The notes below the pieces were generated by a model, which saw only the letters and a list, made by a program, of their open reading frames with translations, was not told the origin of the DNA and did no database searches. Positions 42,701-52,000 of a stretch of 64,000 nucleotides of DNA are shown piece by piece (within the stretch, counting starts at the first letter, position 1; every line of letters begins with the position of its first letter). The stretch spans positions 558,001 to 622,000 of the forward strand of contig NZ_JAFCKF010000005.1 in the NCBI RefSeq assembly GCF_018130545.1. Direction: 5' to 3'. The DNA comes from Bradyrhizobium tropiciagri. Its GTDB lineage: Bacteria; Pseudomonadota; Alphaproteobacteria; Rhizobiales; Xanthobacteraceae. Both the position numbers and the translations under genes were made by a program.

Positions 42701-43338
42701 CCGACGATGTGGCGCTGCCGCTGTTCGAGGCCGCCACCGCGCGCGAACAGCCGGACGAGGGCGCAAAGCCGCTGCCGGAGATGCCGCGTCCCGAGCAGGT
42801 GGTCGCCGACTATCAGACCATCCGCATGTCGCTGAAGGGCCATCCGATGGAATTCTTGCGTGAGATGTTCACCAGGGAACGCGTCGTCGCCTGCCACACC
42901 ATCAACCGGAGCAACGATCGCCGCCGCGTCCGTTGCGCCGGCGTGGTGCTGGTGCGGCAGCGGCCGGGCAGCGCCAAGGGCGTGGTGTTCATGACGCTGG
43001 AGGACGAGACCGGCATCGCCAACATCGTGGTGTGGCCCAAGGTGATGGAGCAGTACCGCAAGGAGGTGATGGGCGCGCGCCTGATCCTGGTCGAGGGCTA
43101 TATCCAGAGCAGCCCGGAGGGCGTGACGCATCTGGTGGCGCAGCGCTTGATCGACCGTTCCCACGATCTGATCGGCCTCGCCAACGAATCCCTCTCCCGC
43201 AAGCATTCGGTGCCGGCGGGCCCCGCGCTGATCGAGCCGCTGAACGACGACCGCCGCGATCACGGCGACAACTCGCCGCAAAAAATCCGCCACCCCCGCA
43301 ACGTCCGCATCCTGCCGCCGTCCCGGGATTTTCACTAG
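39784..43338 (+). CDS. dnaE2: Error-prone DNA polymerase DnaE2, with in-frame repeat insertion
   Basis: DnaE2 is the C-family translesion polymerase of the ImuA/ImuB/DnaE2 mutasome. The 1184-residue protein has the N-terminal PHP domain (EIGITSNFSFLRGGSDPRAY start) and the palm motif PPDIDVDFEHSRREEVMQY (catalytic Asp residues), then KDDVDALHMMKVDVLALGML, a helix-hairpin-helix region and an OB fold. It is roughly 80-100 residues longer than usual, partly from the inserted repeat at codons 865-903. The OB and tau-interaction parts after it are intact. Confidence 0.93.
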   Translation: MTTPLPDYAEIGITSNFSFLRGGSDPRAYVHQASELKIPVIGLADHNTLAGVVRAWKELDSEKVLHPPKLLIGARIVFIDGTPDILVYPRDRAAYGRLCQLLTRGKRGDDIVRIEKGECRLTLPDLIDFAEGQLLVLALPHRFEAEQALDVLAQLKASAADGVWLAASLLYRGDDKRRLARLHGLSTEAGVPLLATNEVLYHHPARRPLQDVLTCIREKTTIEAIGRRLEANAERHLKPAHEMMRLFRDLPDAIAETMRFAGRISFSLDQLKYQYPDEPVPPGKTAQQHLEDLTWAGVDKYFGGVANITDTLRATLNKELTLIAELKYAHYFLTVHDIVHYARSQNILCQGRGSAANSAVCYVLGVTSVDPTKVDLLFERFISKERLEPPDIDVDFEHSRREEVMQYVYRRYGRHRAAIIATIIHYRPRSAIRDVGKALGLTEDVTAALADTVWGSWGKGLNDMQVRQAGLDPKNAMINLAVALATELIEFPRHLSQHVGGYVLTQDRLDTYVPIGNAAMDDRTFIEWDKDDVDALHMMKVDVLALGMLTCIRKCFDLIDHHKGKRWELATVPPDEKEVYDMLCRGESLGVFQVESRAQMNMLPRLKPRTFYDLVIEVAIVRPGPIQGDMVHPYLRRRNKQEQVTYPSPAPDQGDKNELYNVLHKTLGVPLFQEQAMRIAIEAAHFTSEEANGLRRSMATFRNLGTIGTYEEKLVGNMVARGYDPEFARSCFDQIKGFGSYGFPESHAASFAQLVYISSWLKHHHPDAFCCGLLNSQPMGFYAPAQIVGDARNNGVTVREVDVSFSFAQNTLEEKVGDHCAVRLGFRQIDGFHWLDPDEQRLKRMQAQHSARNVDVYESGRHEWAGSLPPCGGGVGRGVSRTGGGRGLPLSPTLPRKGGESPTTSRAALNEVEKDWADRIVAARNRRPFTSLEDFARDTALPKRALILLADADAFRSLGLDRREALWAVRRLPDDVALPLFEAATAREQPDEGAKPLPEMPRPEQVVADYQTIRMSLKGHPMEFLREMFTRERVVACHTINRSNDRRRVRCAGVVLVRQRPGSAKGVVFMTLEDETGIANIVVWPKVMEQYRKEVMGARLILVEGYIQSSPEGVTHLVAQRLIDRSHDLIGLANESLSRKHSVPAGPALIEPLNDDRRDHGDNSPQKIRHPRNVRILPPSRDFH
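42378..42492. repeat. Palindromic repeat inserted in-frame in dnaE2
   Basis: The 115-bp element has arms CCCTCCCCCCTTGCGGGGGA (42383-42402) and CTCCCCCGCAAGGGGGGAG (42463-42481), plus inner arms. It is the same family as the imuB element but in opposite orientation. It encodes GSLPPCGGGVGRGV and GLPLSPTLPRKGG, the second peptide nearly matching the imuB product. Confidence 0.85.
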
Positions 43339-43381
43339 TGGCTGCGCGATGACGGTGGTTGTTGGGCCGTCTATCCCCTCA

Positions 43382-43509
43382 TCGTCGTCCTGGCGAAAGC
43401 CAGGACCCATAACCACCGAATTCCGTTGCCGTAGGGATCGTGGCCCCAGCGCCGCGGAACACTTGGCAGTTGGGGTAATGGGTCCTGGCTTTCGCCAGGA
43501 CGACATCGA
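43382..43509. repeat. MITE-like inverted repeat downstream of dnaE2
   Basis: A perfect 27-bp inverted repeat (43384-43410 with 43478-43504; arms begin GTCGTCCTGGCGAAAG) surrounds a 67-nt core. Each arm also contains an internal palindrome (CCTGGCGAAAGCCAGG). This is a dispersed repeat common between genes in Bradyrhizobium. It sits between convergent dnaE2 and the SDR gene. Confidence 0.8.
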
Positions 43510-43529
43510 ATATGCGGTGAAGTGTTCCG

Positions 43530-44300
43530 CTAAAAATTCACCCGGTTCGAGATCGCGCCGTCGACAACGAGGTTCGAGCCTGTCGTGAACGATGAGATAG
43601 GGCTCGCCAGAAACACCGCGGCGCTGGCGATCTCCTGGGGCGTCGCCATGCGGCCGGTCGGGTTACGGGCCAGCGCGTCCTGATAGATCTTGGGCGTGTT
43701 CTGCTCGACCATGTTCCAGACGCCGCCCTTGAAATACACCGTACCCGGCGACACCACGTTGACGCGGATTTTCTTCGCTGCGTATTGCCGCGCCAGTCCC
43801 TTCGCCATGTGCACCAGCGCCGCCTTGATCGGGCCATACGAGCCGGCGCGATCTGCCTGCGCTGCCGAGATCGACGAGATGATGACGAAGGCCGCATCGC
43901 CGGTCTTTTCGCCGCTCGCCTCGAGGAACGGCCGCGCGGCCTCGAAGGCGTTCACCGCGCCGAGCACGTCGAGCCGGAAATTCTGCTCCCATGATGCGGG
44001 ATCGCCGCCTTGCGCCATCGCGCCTGCATTGGAGAACAGCATGTCGATGCTGCCCAGTTCGGCTGCGGCACCGGCGATCCATGATTTCAACGCCGCTGCG
44101 TCGGTGATATCGACGGCCGCGCCGGCGACGCGCACGCCGGCAGCTTTCAACTCGGCAACGCTGGCCGCGACCTGCTCGGCATTGCGGGCACAGACCGCGA
44201 CGCCCGCGCCTTCGCCGGCCAGTGTCGCCGCGATCGCCCGCCCGATGCCGCGCGTGCCGCCGAGCACGATGGCATTTCTTCCCTTCAAACCCAGATCCAT
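43530..44300 (-). CDS. Short-chain dehydrogenase/reductase
   Basis: The 256-residue SDR starts MDLGLKGRNAIVLGGTRGIG (start 44300, AAGGA 7 nt upstream). It has the cofactor motif GGTRGIG, NAGA (about 87-90), and the catalytic Ser-Tyr-Lys set in SSISAAQADRAGSYGPIKAALVHMAKG. The C-terminus has the usual SPGTVYFKGG and the final loop of this family. It is an NAD(P)-dependent reductase of an unknown alcohol or ketone. It is divergent from the GlcG-like gene. Confidence 0.86.
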   Translation of the reverse strand: MDLGLKGRNAIVLGGTRGIGRAIAATLAGEGAGVAVCARNAEQVAASVAELKAAGVRVAGAAVDITDAAALKSWIAGAAAELGSIDMLFSNAGAMAQGGDPASWEQNFRLDVLGAVNAFEAARPFLEASGEKTGDAAFVIISSISAAQADRAGSYGPIKAALVHMAKGLARQYAAKKIRVNVVSPGTVYFKGGVWNMVEQNTPKIYQDALARNPTGRMATPQEIASAAVFLASPISSFTTGSNLVVDGAISNRVNF

Positions 44301-44516
44301 TCGCATATCCTTTGCTGATGCGCGCGGACTGTAGCGTCCATCGCAGCACTGCGCGACCTCGATATTCCCGCGCGTCACGCGATTTTCATTGTAGCCAAGC
44401 GAATATCGCGGTGCACCCAATCCCATCCCGCCTTGTGCGCCACGGATCAGTTGCTATCGTCCCGCCGCCCGGACGATCGATCCGGGGTTTGCAACGACAA
44501 CATTCGGGAGCACTCC

Positions 44517-45053
44517 ATGCGTTATCTCACTGCGCTCATCGGCGCGGCTTGCATCGCGTTCGTCACGGCCACCGGCGCGTTTGCCCAGGTGCCCTCCAAT
44601 CCCGACAATCCCAACGACGTCGTCCCCGATGCGCTCGCGCCGCCGCCCTATGGCGAGCCGATCAACCTCGAGACCGCCAAGAAGGTTGCCGCTGCCGCGG
44701 TCGCCGAGACCCAGAAGCGAAACTGGAATGCGTTCTGCATCGCGATCGTCAACCCGGCCGGCGAGCTCGTCTACTTCGAGAAGCAGGACAACTGCCAATA
44801 CGCCTCGATCGGCGTCTCGCAACACAAGGCCCGCACCGCGACGCGCTATCGCCGGCCCACGCTGGCCTTCGAGAATCTGATCGGCAAGGGAGCTTACTTC
44901 AACTATCTCACAACCCTCGACGACGTGATCGCCTCGCGCGGCGGCAATCTCCTGATCGTCGACGGCAAGATCGTCGGCGCCATCGGCGTCAGCGGCGGTT
45001 CGGGCTCGCAGGACAATGTGATCTCGCTCGCCGGGCAGGCTGCGCTGAAGTGA
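44517..45053 (+). CDS. Exported GlcG/HbpS-like (DUF336) heme-binding-type protein
   Basis: The 178-residue protein has a signal peptide (MRYLTALIGAACIAFVTATG, cleavage near AFA) and a GlcG/HbpS domain from residue 45 (INLETAKKVAAAAVAETQKR, then AIVNPAGELVYFEKQDNCQYASIGVSQHKARTATRYRRP and GAIGVSGGSGSQDNVI). Members bind heme or act as small-ligand sensors. ATG 44517 has GGGAG upstream. Confidence 0.82.
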   Translation: MRYLTALIGAACIAFVTATGAFAQVPSNPDNPNDVVPDALAPPPYGEPINLETAKKVAAAAVAETQKRNWNAFCIAIVNPAGELVYFEKQDNCQYASIGVSQHKARTATRYRRPTLAFENLIGKGAYFNYLTTLDDVIASRGGNLLIVDGKIVGAIGVSGGSGSQDNVISLAGQAALK

Positions 45054-45114
45054 GGTAGCGGGGTGCAGCTTCTGCCGGACGCCCGGTCCGGTAGGCGCTT
45101 TCAACGCGTGACCT

Positions 45115-45185
45115 GTAGGATGGGTAGAGCGAAGCGAAATCCATCAATTGCTCTCCGCGGCGCCAATGATGGGTTTCGCTCCTAC
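45115..45185. repeat. Dispersed inverted repeat
   Basis: GTAGGA and TCCTAC end the element; inside, GCGAAATCCATC pairs with GATGGGTTTCGC. It is an interspersed repeat of the Bradyrhizobium GTAGGATGGGTAGAGCGAAG type. Confidence 0.7.
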
Positions 45186-45403
45186 TGGCCGGCAATTCAT
45201 TCATTCGGCTTTTCAGAATTTAACTTGACTCGTGACCCAACTCAGATGTTCAATGCTGCCGTCTCACCCGACACGAGGGGCGCTTCGCGGTCGTCACGAA
45301 CGCGGGTCGAGATGCGGTGGACGCTGCTCGCGCAACTGACGAGTGCGCGCAGCTAGCGGACGGTGAAGTCGTGTGGTCCTGACGCCCTAGTGGTAGGTGT
45401 CCT

Positions 45404-45650
45404 GTTGCAAGACGCCAAGCGTCTTGCACCGGCGGTGACAACAAAGCCCAGTCTCGCCGGGGAGAGCACGAAGTAAGCCGTAAGCCATCGCGCAGGGAAA
45501 GCCGGATTGCTCCGGTTACACCTGTGGTCCTACCCCCGAGCGTTCTACCTCTTTGCTCGGGGCCCATGGGTGCGATCGGCACCCGGCTTTCCCTGCGCCC
45601 TCTGTGAGAGGAGGGCGGAAAGACAAGCAAAGCTCGGACAGTTCGTGTCG
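45404..45650. repeat. Structured multi-hairpin dispersed element
   Basis: Several perfect stems are nested. A 10-bp hairpin TGCAAGACGC/GCGTCTTGCA (45406-45415, 45419-45428) comes first. A 16-bp stem GCGCAGGGAAAGCCGG/CCGGCTTTCCCTGCGC (45490-45505, 45583-45598) encloses CCCCGAGC/GCTCGGGG (45534-45541, 45555-45562) and GGGTGC/GCACCC (45568-45573, 45579-45584). It could be a non-coding RNA, a transcription stop region or a mobile repeat. Confidence 0.55.
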
Positions 45651-45742
45651 CGAGAATGCTGACACGTAGCTTACGTGAAACTGACGTGAAGCTTACAAGC
45701 GGCCTGCCTTCGCGGACGGATGAATTCTTGCACAGCTGCACA

Positions 45743-46030
45743 CTATTCCACCGCGGCGCCCACCGGTGGTCCACCCGGCGGGCGGTGCAGGAAGGTGATC
45801 GATGCATAGGCGCCGACCCATGAGCCGAGTGCGGCGAACGCAACGTAGAGCCAGTTCTCGGTGTAGCTGATCACCGCATAGGACGAGAGCACGTACCAGA
45901 CGCTGCTCCAGGTCGCCGCCGGCACGCGCTTGCGCGCCACGACGGCCGAGGTGAACATCACATAGACCGCGTCGGTCGCCGCGGTCGCGAGGAAGACACC
46001 GCCGGCGGTAAGGGGATCGATGGCAGCCAT
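45743..46030 (-). CDS. Small membrane protein, unknown function
   Basis: The 95-residue protein has about three TM helices (LTAGGVFLATAATDAVYVMF, then WSSVWYVLSSYAVISYTENW and LYVAFAALGSWVGAYASITFL). The start at MAAIDPLTAGG has AGGAG 6 nt upstream. An upstream in-frame extension into the next gene was rejected. It is divergent from the CoA-transferase gene. No function can be assigned. Confidence 0.65.
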   Translation of the reverse strand: MAAIDPLTAGGVFLATAATDAVYVMFTSAVVARKRVPAATWSSVWYVLSSYAVISYTENWLYVAFAALGSWVGAYASITFLHRPPGGPPVGAAVE

Positions 46031-46118
46031 TGCAACTCCTGTTCGGGTTCGGCAGAGATCAGGGACCGCCTTTTTGTCATCATGCTCGGGCATAGAAGGA
46101 TCATAAAGAGGAATGCGC

Positions 46119-47510
46119 ATGCAGGGCATCCGTGAAATCCTAGCCGATCTCTGGACCGGCGCCGGCGGCGAGCCGTCCGCGCTTGATGCGGTCAGCCTGA
46201 CCGGCAGCGAGCCGCAACTGCCGTCGTCCTTTCGGGTCGCAGCCGCCGCGCAGGCGCCGATCGCAGCGGCCGGCCTTGCCGCGGCCGAGATCTGGCAAGC
46301 CCGCAGCGGTGAGGGGCAGAAGGTCGCGGTCGATATCCGCCATGCCGTCGTCGAATGCCGCAGCGAGCGCTATCTGCGCGTGGACGGCAAGCCGCCGCCG
46401 CCGGCCTGGGACAAGATCGCCGGCGTCTACCGCACGCGCGACAACCGCTTCGTCCGGCTCCACACCAATTTTCCGCATCACCGCGACGCGGTCTGCAAGG
46501 TGCTTGGCTGCAACGCCGAGCGTGATGACGTCCAGGCCGCGCTGCTGCAATGGGACGGCGAGGCGTTCGAGACCGCGGCCTATGCCGCCGGCGGCGTCGT
46601 CGCCTTGATGCGCTCATATGACGAATGGTCGGCGACGCCTCATGCCAAGGAGCTGGCAAGACTGCCGTTGATCTCGATCGAGAAGATCGGCGAGGCCGCA
46701 CCCAAGCCATGGCCCGCCGGCGGCCGACCGCTGGCCGGCATCCGGGTGCTCGATCTGTCGCGTGTGATCGCAGGCCCCGTCGCCGGGCGCACGCTCGCGG
46801 CGCATGGCGCCGACGTGCTGTTGATCTCCGGTCCCGACCTGCCGGCGATCCCGTGGCTGACCATCGACACCGGCCGCGGCAAGCTGACGAGCCTCATCGA
46901 GCTGAAGAGCGAGCAGGGCCGGGCTGCGATGCGCGGCCTCGTGATGCAGGCCGATATCCTCTCGCAGGGCTATCGTCCGCAGGCGATCGCACGGCTCGGC
47001 TTTTCGCCGGAGGAGGCAGCGCGCATCAATCCCGGGATCGTCTATGTGACGCTGTCGGCCTATGGCCATGCCGGACCATGGGCGGAGCGCCGCGGCTTCG
47101 ATTCGCTGGTGCAGACCACGACCGGCTTCAATCACGCCGAGGGGCAGGCCGCAGGCGTCGACGGACCGAAGGAATTGCCGGCCCAGATGCTCGACCACGC
47201 CACCGGATATTTCATGGCGTTCGGCGCCATGATGGCCAGGGCCCGTCAGGCGCGCGAGGGCGGCAGCTGGCACGTCCGGGTGTCGCTGGCGCAGTCGGGG
47301 CGCTGGCTGTGGAATCTCGGCCGTCTTGAAGGCGGCCTTGCCACCGAGGACCTCAAGGCGGACGCGGTGCAGCCCTTCATCGAGCAGCTTCCGTCCGGTT
47401 TTGGCACCCTGAGCTCGGTCCGGCACGCGGCGATTCTGTCGCGGACCCCGGCGCATTGGTCCCGCCCGGCCATGCCGCTCGGCAGCAATCCCCCGGAGTT
47501 TCCCGGATGA
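46119..47510 (+). CDS. CaiB/BaiF CoA-transferase family protein, unusual domain order
   Basis: The 463-residue class III CoA-transferase-like protein has its parts in an unexpected order. Residues 65-200 resemble the second half of a CaiB protein, with the likely catalytic Asp region GEGQKVAVDIRHAVVECRSERY (D72) and GVYRTRDNRFVRLHTNFPHH. The usual N-terminal motif LAGIRVLDLSRVIAGPVAGR comes only at about 205, followed by GRGKLTSLIELK and VSLAQSGRWLW, with Ser (about 388) where Asp is expected. ATG 46119 fits GAGGA spacing better than 46113. Confidence 0.75.
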   Translation: MQGIREILADLWTGAGGEPSALDAVSLTGSEPQLPSSFRVAAAAQAPIAAAGLAAAEIWQARSGEGQKVAVDIRHAVVECRSERYLRVDGKPPPPAWDKIAGVYRTRDNRFVRLHTNFPHHRDAVCKVLGCNAERDDVQAALLQWDGEAFETAAYAAGGVVALMRSYDEWSATPHAKELARLPLISIEKIGEAAPKPWPAGGRPLAGIRVLDLSRVIAGPVAGRTLAAHGADVLLISGPDLPAIPWLTIDTGRGKLTSLIELKSEQGRAAMRGLVMQADILSQGYRPQAIARLGFSPEEAARINPGIVYVTLSAYGHAGPWAERRGFDSLVQTTTGFNHAEGQAAGVDGPKELPAQMLDHATGYFMAFGAMMARARQAREGGSWHVRVSLAQSGRWLWNLGRLEGGLATEDLKADAVQPFIEQLPSGFGTLSSVRHAAILSRTPAHWSRPAMPLGSNPPEFPG

Positions 47511-47660
47511 GACATTCAGCCGTTGTTCATGCCGACCAAACTTTAACCTCAAGCGCAGCCGAACCGCGTTTTTTAGGTTGTTTGCGACACCAATTCGGCA
47601 CTATTAGCGCACCGTTGCGGCCGTCCCCCCGGAAGCTGCAACGACCGAGCCTCGGACCGC

Positions 47661-48911
47661 ATGCTTAGAGAGCTTAGCAAACGAATGCAGACCCTTAGCC
47701 GACCGCGGCTGGTGACGGTGGTGGTGGTGGCGGCGGTGGCCGGTGCCGCCGTCTACGGCTATATGCGCCTCAGCGCGGCCAAGCCGACGCCGTCGTCCGA
47801 GGTTTCCAGCCAGTCCCGCAAGGGGGGATCACGCTACACCCCGACCGCGCCCGAATGGGCCAGCCTGACCTTCCAGCCGGTGGCCGAGCACACCTTCCGC
47901 TCCGAACTGGTGACCGAGGGCAAGATCGGGATCGATGAGGATCGCTCGACCCCGGTGTATTCGCCCTATACCGGCCGCGTTACCCGTCTGCTGGTGCGGC
48001 CGGGCGAGAGCGTGACCAAGGGACAGCCGCTGTTCGTGATCGAAGCCGCCGACACGGTGCAGGCGCAAAACGATTATGTCGCCGCGATGACAGGCCTCAA
48101 CAAGGCGCAGTCGGCGCTCGACCTTGCCGCGATCCAGGAGAAGCGCGCCAAGGACCTGTCCGACGGCAAGGCGATCCCGCTGAAGGATTATCAGCAGGCG
48201 CAGGCGACGCTGGTGCAGGCGCAGAACGATGCGCGCTCGGCGCAGACCTTGCTGGAAGCCGCCCAGAACAAGCTGCACATCCTCGGCTTCGGCGACGACG
48301 CCATCACCACGCTGCAGCAGAAGGGCCGGCTCAATCCGGAGACGACGGTGTTCGCGCCGCTCGGCGGCACCATCGTGCAGCGCAAGGCCGGTCCGGGCCA
48401 GTATGTCTCGACCGGTGCCAGCGACCCGGTCTATGTGATCGGCGATCTCTCCACCGTCTGGCTGATCGCCTATGTCCGGGAGTCCGATGCCGACAATGTC
48501 GCGGTCGGGCAGGATGCCAGCTTCAGCGTGATGGCGCTGCCGGGCAAGGTGTTCTCGGCCCGGATCAACTACGTGGCCGCGGCGATCGACCCGACCTCGC
48601 GCCGGCTATTGGTCCGCGCCACCATCGACAACGCCGACAACCGGCTGAAGCCGGAGATGTTCGCCAACGTGACGCTGTATTCGAAGGGCGAGCATCCGGC
48701 GGTCGGCGTGCCGAAGCAGGCACTGATCTATGAGGGTGATCAGGTTCGCGTCTGGGTCGCGAAGCCCGACGACAAGAGCATCGAGCTGCGTCAGATCAAG
48801 CCCGGTCTCATCAATGGCGATCTCGTCGAGGTCGCCGGCAACCTCAAGCCGGGCGAGCAGATCGTGACGAAGGGAAGCCTCTTCATCGACCGCGCCGCGT
48901 CCGGCACCTAA
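47661..48911 (+). CDS. RND efflux periplasmic adaptor (membrane fusion protein)
   Basis: The 416-residue MFP has an N-terminal membrane anchor (LVTVVVVAAVAGAAVYGYM), a beta-barrel/lipoyl half (VYSPYTGRVTRLLVRPGESVTKG), a coiled-coil hairpin with GLNKAQSALDLAAIQEKRAKDL and the second lipoyl half (TTVFAPLGGTIVQRKAGPGQYV), then the beta-barrel and membrane-proximal domain. It is the CusB/CzcB-type partner of the pump encoded 90 nt downstream. The lack of long His/Met tracts leaves the substrate open. Confidence 0.87.
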   Translation: MLRELSKRMQTLSRPRLVTVVVVAAVAGAAVYGYMRLSAAKPTPSSEVSSQSRKGGSRYTPTAPEWASLTFQPVAEHTFRSELVTEGKIGIDEDRSTPVYSPYTGRVTRLLVRPGESVTKGQPLFVIEAADTVQAQNDYVAAMTGLNKAQSALDLAAIQEKRAKDLSDGKAIPLKDYQQAQATLVQAQNDARSAQTLLEAAQNKLHILGFGDDAITTLQQKGRLNPETTVFAPLGGTIVQRKAGPGQYVSTGASDPVYVIGDLSTVWLIAYVRESDADNVAVGQDASFSVMALPGKVFSARINYVAAAIDPTSRRLLVRATIDNADNRLKPEMFANVTLYSKGEHPAVGVPKQALIYEGDQVRVWVAKPDDKSIELRQIKPGLINGDLVEVAGNLKPGEQIVTKGSLFIDRAASGT

Positions 48912-48919
48912 CGACGCAT

Positions 48920-48953
48920 GATCCGGAAATCGGGGACCCGGCTTTTCCGGATC
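48920..48953. repeat. Dispersed GATCCGGAAA palindrome between pump genes
   Basis: GATCCGGAAA (48920-48929) and TTTCCGGATC (48944-48953) are perfect arms with a 14-nt loop. It is a known style of intergenic repeat in Rhizobiales, here inside a co-directional gene pair. Confidence 0.65.
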
Positions 48954-49001
48954 GACTATGTTCAGCAAGACAAATCCTCACCGTTGAAAGCTCCGATCTG
49001 A

Positions 49002-52000
49002 ATGGATCGCCTTGTCGCAATCGCCGTCAATCGCCGCTACTTGATGGTGGCGCTGTTCGCCATCGTCATCATCGGCGGTCTGCTCGCGTTCCAGCAACTC
49101 AACATCGAAGCCTATCCCGATCCGACCCCGCCGATGGTCGACATCGTGACCCAGAGCCCGGGCCTCTCGGCCGAGGAGATCGAGCGCTACATCACGATCC
49201 CGATCGAGACCCAGGTCGCCGGCATCAAGAACCTGAAGACCATCCGTACCATTTCGCTGTACGGCCTTTCCGACGTCAAACTGCAGTTCTCGTTCGACTA
49301 CACCTATGACGAGGCGCTGCAGCAGGTGCTGAACCGGCTGTCGCAACTCGCCCCACTGCCGGGCAACGTGCAGCCCGGCATCTCGCCGACCAGCCCGATC
49401 GGCGAGATCTTCCGCTACCGGCTGAAGGGGCCGCCAAACTACAGCGTGCTCGACCTCAAGACGCTGCAGGACTGGGTGCTGCAGCGCCGCTTCCGCGCCG
49501 TGCCCGGCGTGATCGACGTCACCGGCTGGGGCGGCAAGACCAAGACCTACGAGATCCAGGTCGACTTCAACAAGCTGGTCGCCAATGGCCTGACGCTGCC
49601 GCAGGTGCTGCAGGCGGTTTCCAACGCCAACATCAATGTCGGCGGCAACACCGTGAACATCGGCTCGCAGTCGGCCGTGGTGCGCGGCGTCGGCCTGATC
49701 CGCTCGATCGACGATCTCGCCAACACCATGATCGCGCAGTCCGGCGGCAATCCGGTGCTGGTCAAGGACATCGGCGCGGTCACGATCGGCGAGAAGCCGC
49801 GACTCGGCATCGCCGGCATCGATGGTGACGACGACATCGTGCAGGGCATCGTGCTGATGCGCCGCGGCGAGCAATCTTCGCCGACGATCGCCCGCGTCGA
49901 GCAGCTGGTCAACCAGATCAACAATTCGACGATCCTGCCGCCGGGCGTCAAGATCGAACGCATCTATGACCGCAAGGACCTGATCGAGCTCACCACCCAC
50001 ACCGTGCTGCACAACATGGTGGTCGGCATCCTGCTGATCGTGCTGCTGCAGTGGATCTTCCTCGGCGATCTCCGCAGCGCGCTGATCGTCGGCGCGACGA
50101 TCCCGTTCGCGCTGTTCTTCGCAGTGATCATCCTGGTGCTGCGCGGCGAATCCGCCAACCTGCTGTCGGTCGGCGCGATCGATTTCGGCCTGATCGTCGA
50201 TGCCACCGTCATCATGGTGGAGGCGATCTTCCGCCGATTGTCGCAGACCACGGCGCTGTCGGAGGCCGAGCAGAGCCATATCTCCGAAGATACTGTCATG
50301 GGCATGAAGAGCCATGCGATCCTGTCGGCCGCCGCCGACGTCTCGCGCTCGATCTTCTTCGCCGCAACCATCATCGTCGCCGCGTTCCTGCCGCTGTTCA
50401 CGCTGGGCGGCGTCGAGGGCAACATCTTCGGGCCGATGGCGCGGACCTATGCCTATGCGTTGGCGGGCGGCCTGCTGGCGACCTTCACGATCACGCCGGC
50501 GCTGAGCGCGATCGTGCTGCCGGCGCATATCCATGAGACCGAGACCTGGATCGTCAAGAAGCTCGACGCGATCTACCTGCCGGCCCTGAACTGGGCGATC
50601 GCCAACCGCAAGATCGTGATGGCCGGCGCCGCCGGCCTCGTCGTCACGACCGTCATCTGCGTGCGCTTCCTCGGCCTCGAATTCCTGCCCAAGCTCGAAG
50701 AGGGCAATCTGTGGATCCGCGCCACGCTGCCGCCGACGATCTCGCTGCAGGAGGGCAACGCCTATGTCAACGAGATGCGCAAGCTGATCCGCAACCGACC
50801 CGAGGTGGTGTCGGTGGTGTCGCAGCACGGCCGTCCCGACGACGGCACCGACGCGGCCGGATTCTTCAATGCCGAGTTCTTCGCGCCGCTGAAGCCGGCC
50901 GGCGAATGGCCAAACACACATGACAAGGACGAACTCACCGCGCAACTGTTGGCGCAGTTGCAGGACAAGTTCCCCGGCGTCGAATTCAACTTCTCGCAAT
51001 ATCTGCAGGACAACGTCTCGGAAGCGGTGTCGGGCGTGAAGGGCGAAAATTCGATCAAGCTCTATGGCAACGATTTGCAGGCGCTGACCGACACCGCCAA
51101 CAAGATCAAGTCCGTGTTGTCGACCGTGCAAGGCATTACCGACCTCGCGGTGTTCACCTCGCTCGGCCAGCCGACCGTCCAGATCGACGTCGATCGTGCG
51201 CGGGCGGCGCGTTACGGCCTGTCCCCGGGCGACATCAACGCCACCATCAAGGTCGCGGTCGGCGGCGACACCGCCGGCGATCTCTACGAGCCCGGCAGCG
51301 ACCGGCACTTCCCGATCATCGTTCGGCTCGCGCCGGACTATCGCAAGAGCGCCGAGGCGATCCAGAACCTCCGGATCGGGGCAAGCAATCCCAACGGCGG
51401 GGTCACGCAGATCCCGCTGAGCGAGGTCGCCTCGATCAAGCTGGTGTCGGGCGCTGCCTACATCTATCGCGAGCAGCAGGAACGCTATTTGCCGATCAAG
51501 TTCTCGGTGCGCGACCGCGACCTCGGCAGCGCGATCCTGGAGGCGCAGCAGAAGGTCAACGAGCAGGTCCAGTTGCCGCCCGGTTCGCGTCTCGAATGGG
51601 TCGGCGAGTTCGGCAATCTGCAGGACGCGATCAAGCGGCTGTCGATCGTGGTGCCGATCAGCCTCGTGCTGATCGCGGTGCTGCTGTTCTTCAATTTCGG
51701 CTCGATGGTCGACACCATGCTGGCGATGAGCGTGATCCCGATGGCGATCTTCGGCGGCGTGCTCGGGCTTTTGATCTCCGGCATCCCGTTCAGCGTGTCG
51801 GCGGCGATCGGCTTCATCGCGCTATTCGGCATCGCTGTGATGGACGGCATCATCATCCTGTCGCAGTTCAACCAGCTGATCGACGAAGGCTACGACCGGA
51901 TGCGCGCGGTGATCCGCACCGGCGAATTGCAGCTTCGTCCGGTGCTGATGACCTGCGTCGTCGCCGGCATCGGCCTGTTGCCGGCGGCGGTGTCGGAGGG

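Larger units (their letters stand above)
45054..45742. other. Intergenic region with repeats, about 690 bp
   Basis: No gene is supported here. The region is mostly two dispersed elements: a GTAGGA-type inverted repeat (45115-45185) and a structured multi-hairpin element (45404-45650). An antisense frame over the second element looks like translated repeat, not a gene. Confidence 0.6.

Noticed and set aside
45250-45843. Antisense open frame over the repeat region
   Set aside because: It is translated repeat sequence with no start context and overlaps a structured element and the start of a real gene.
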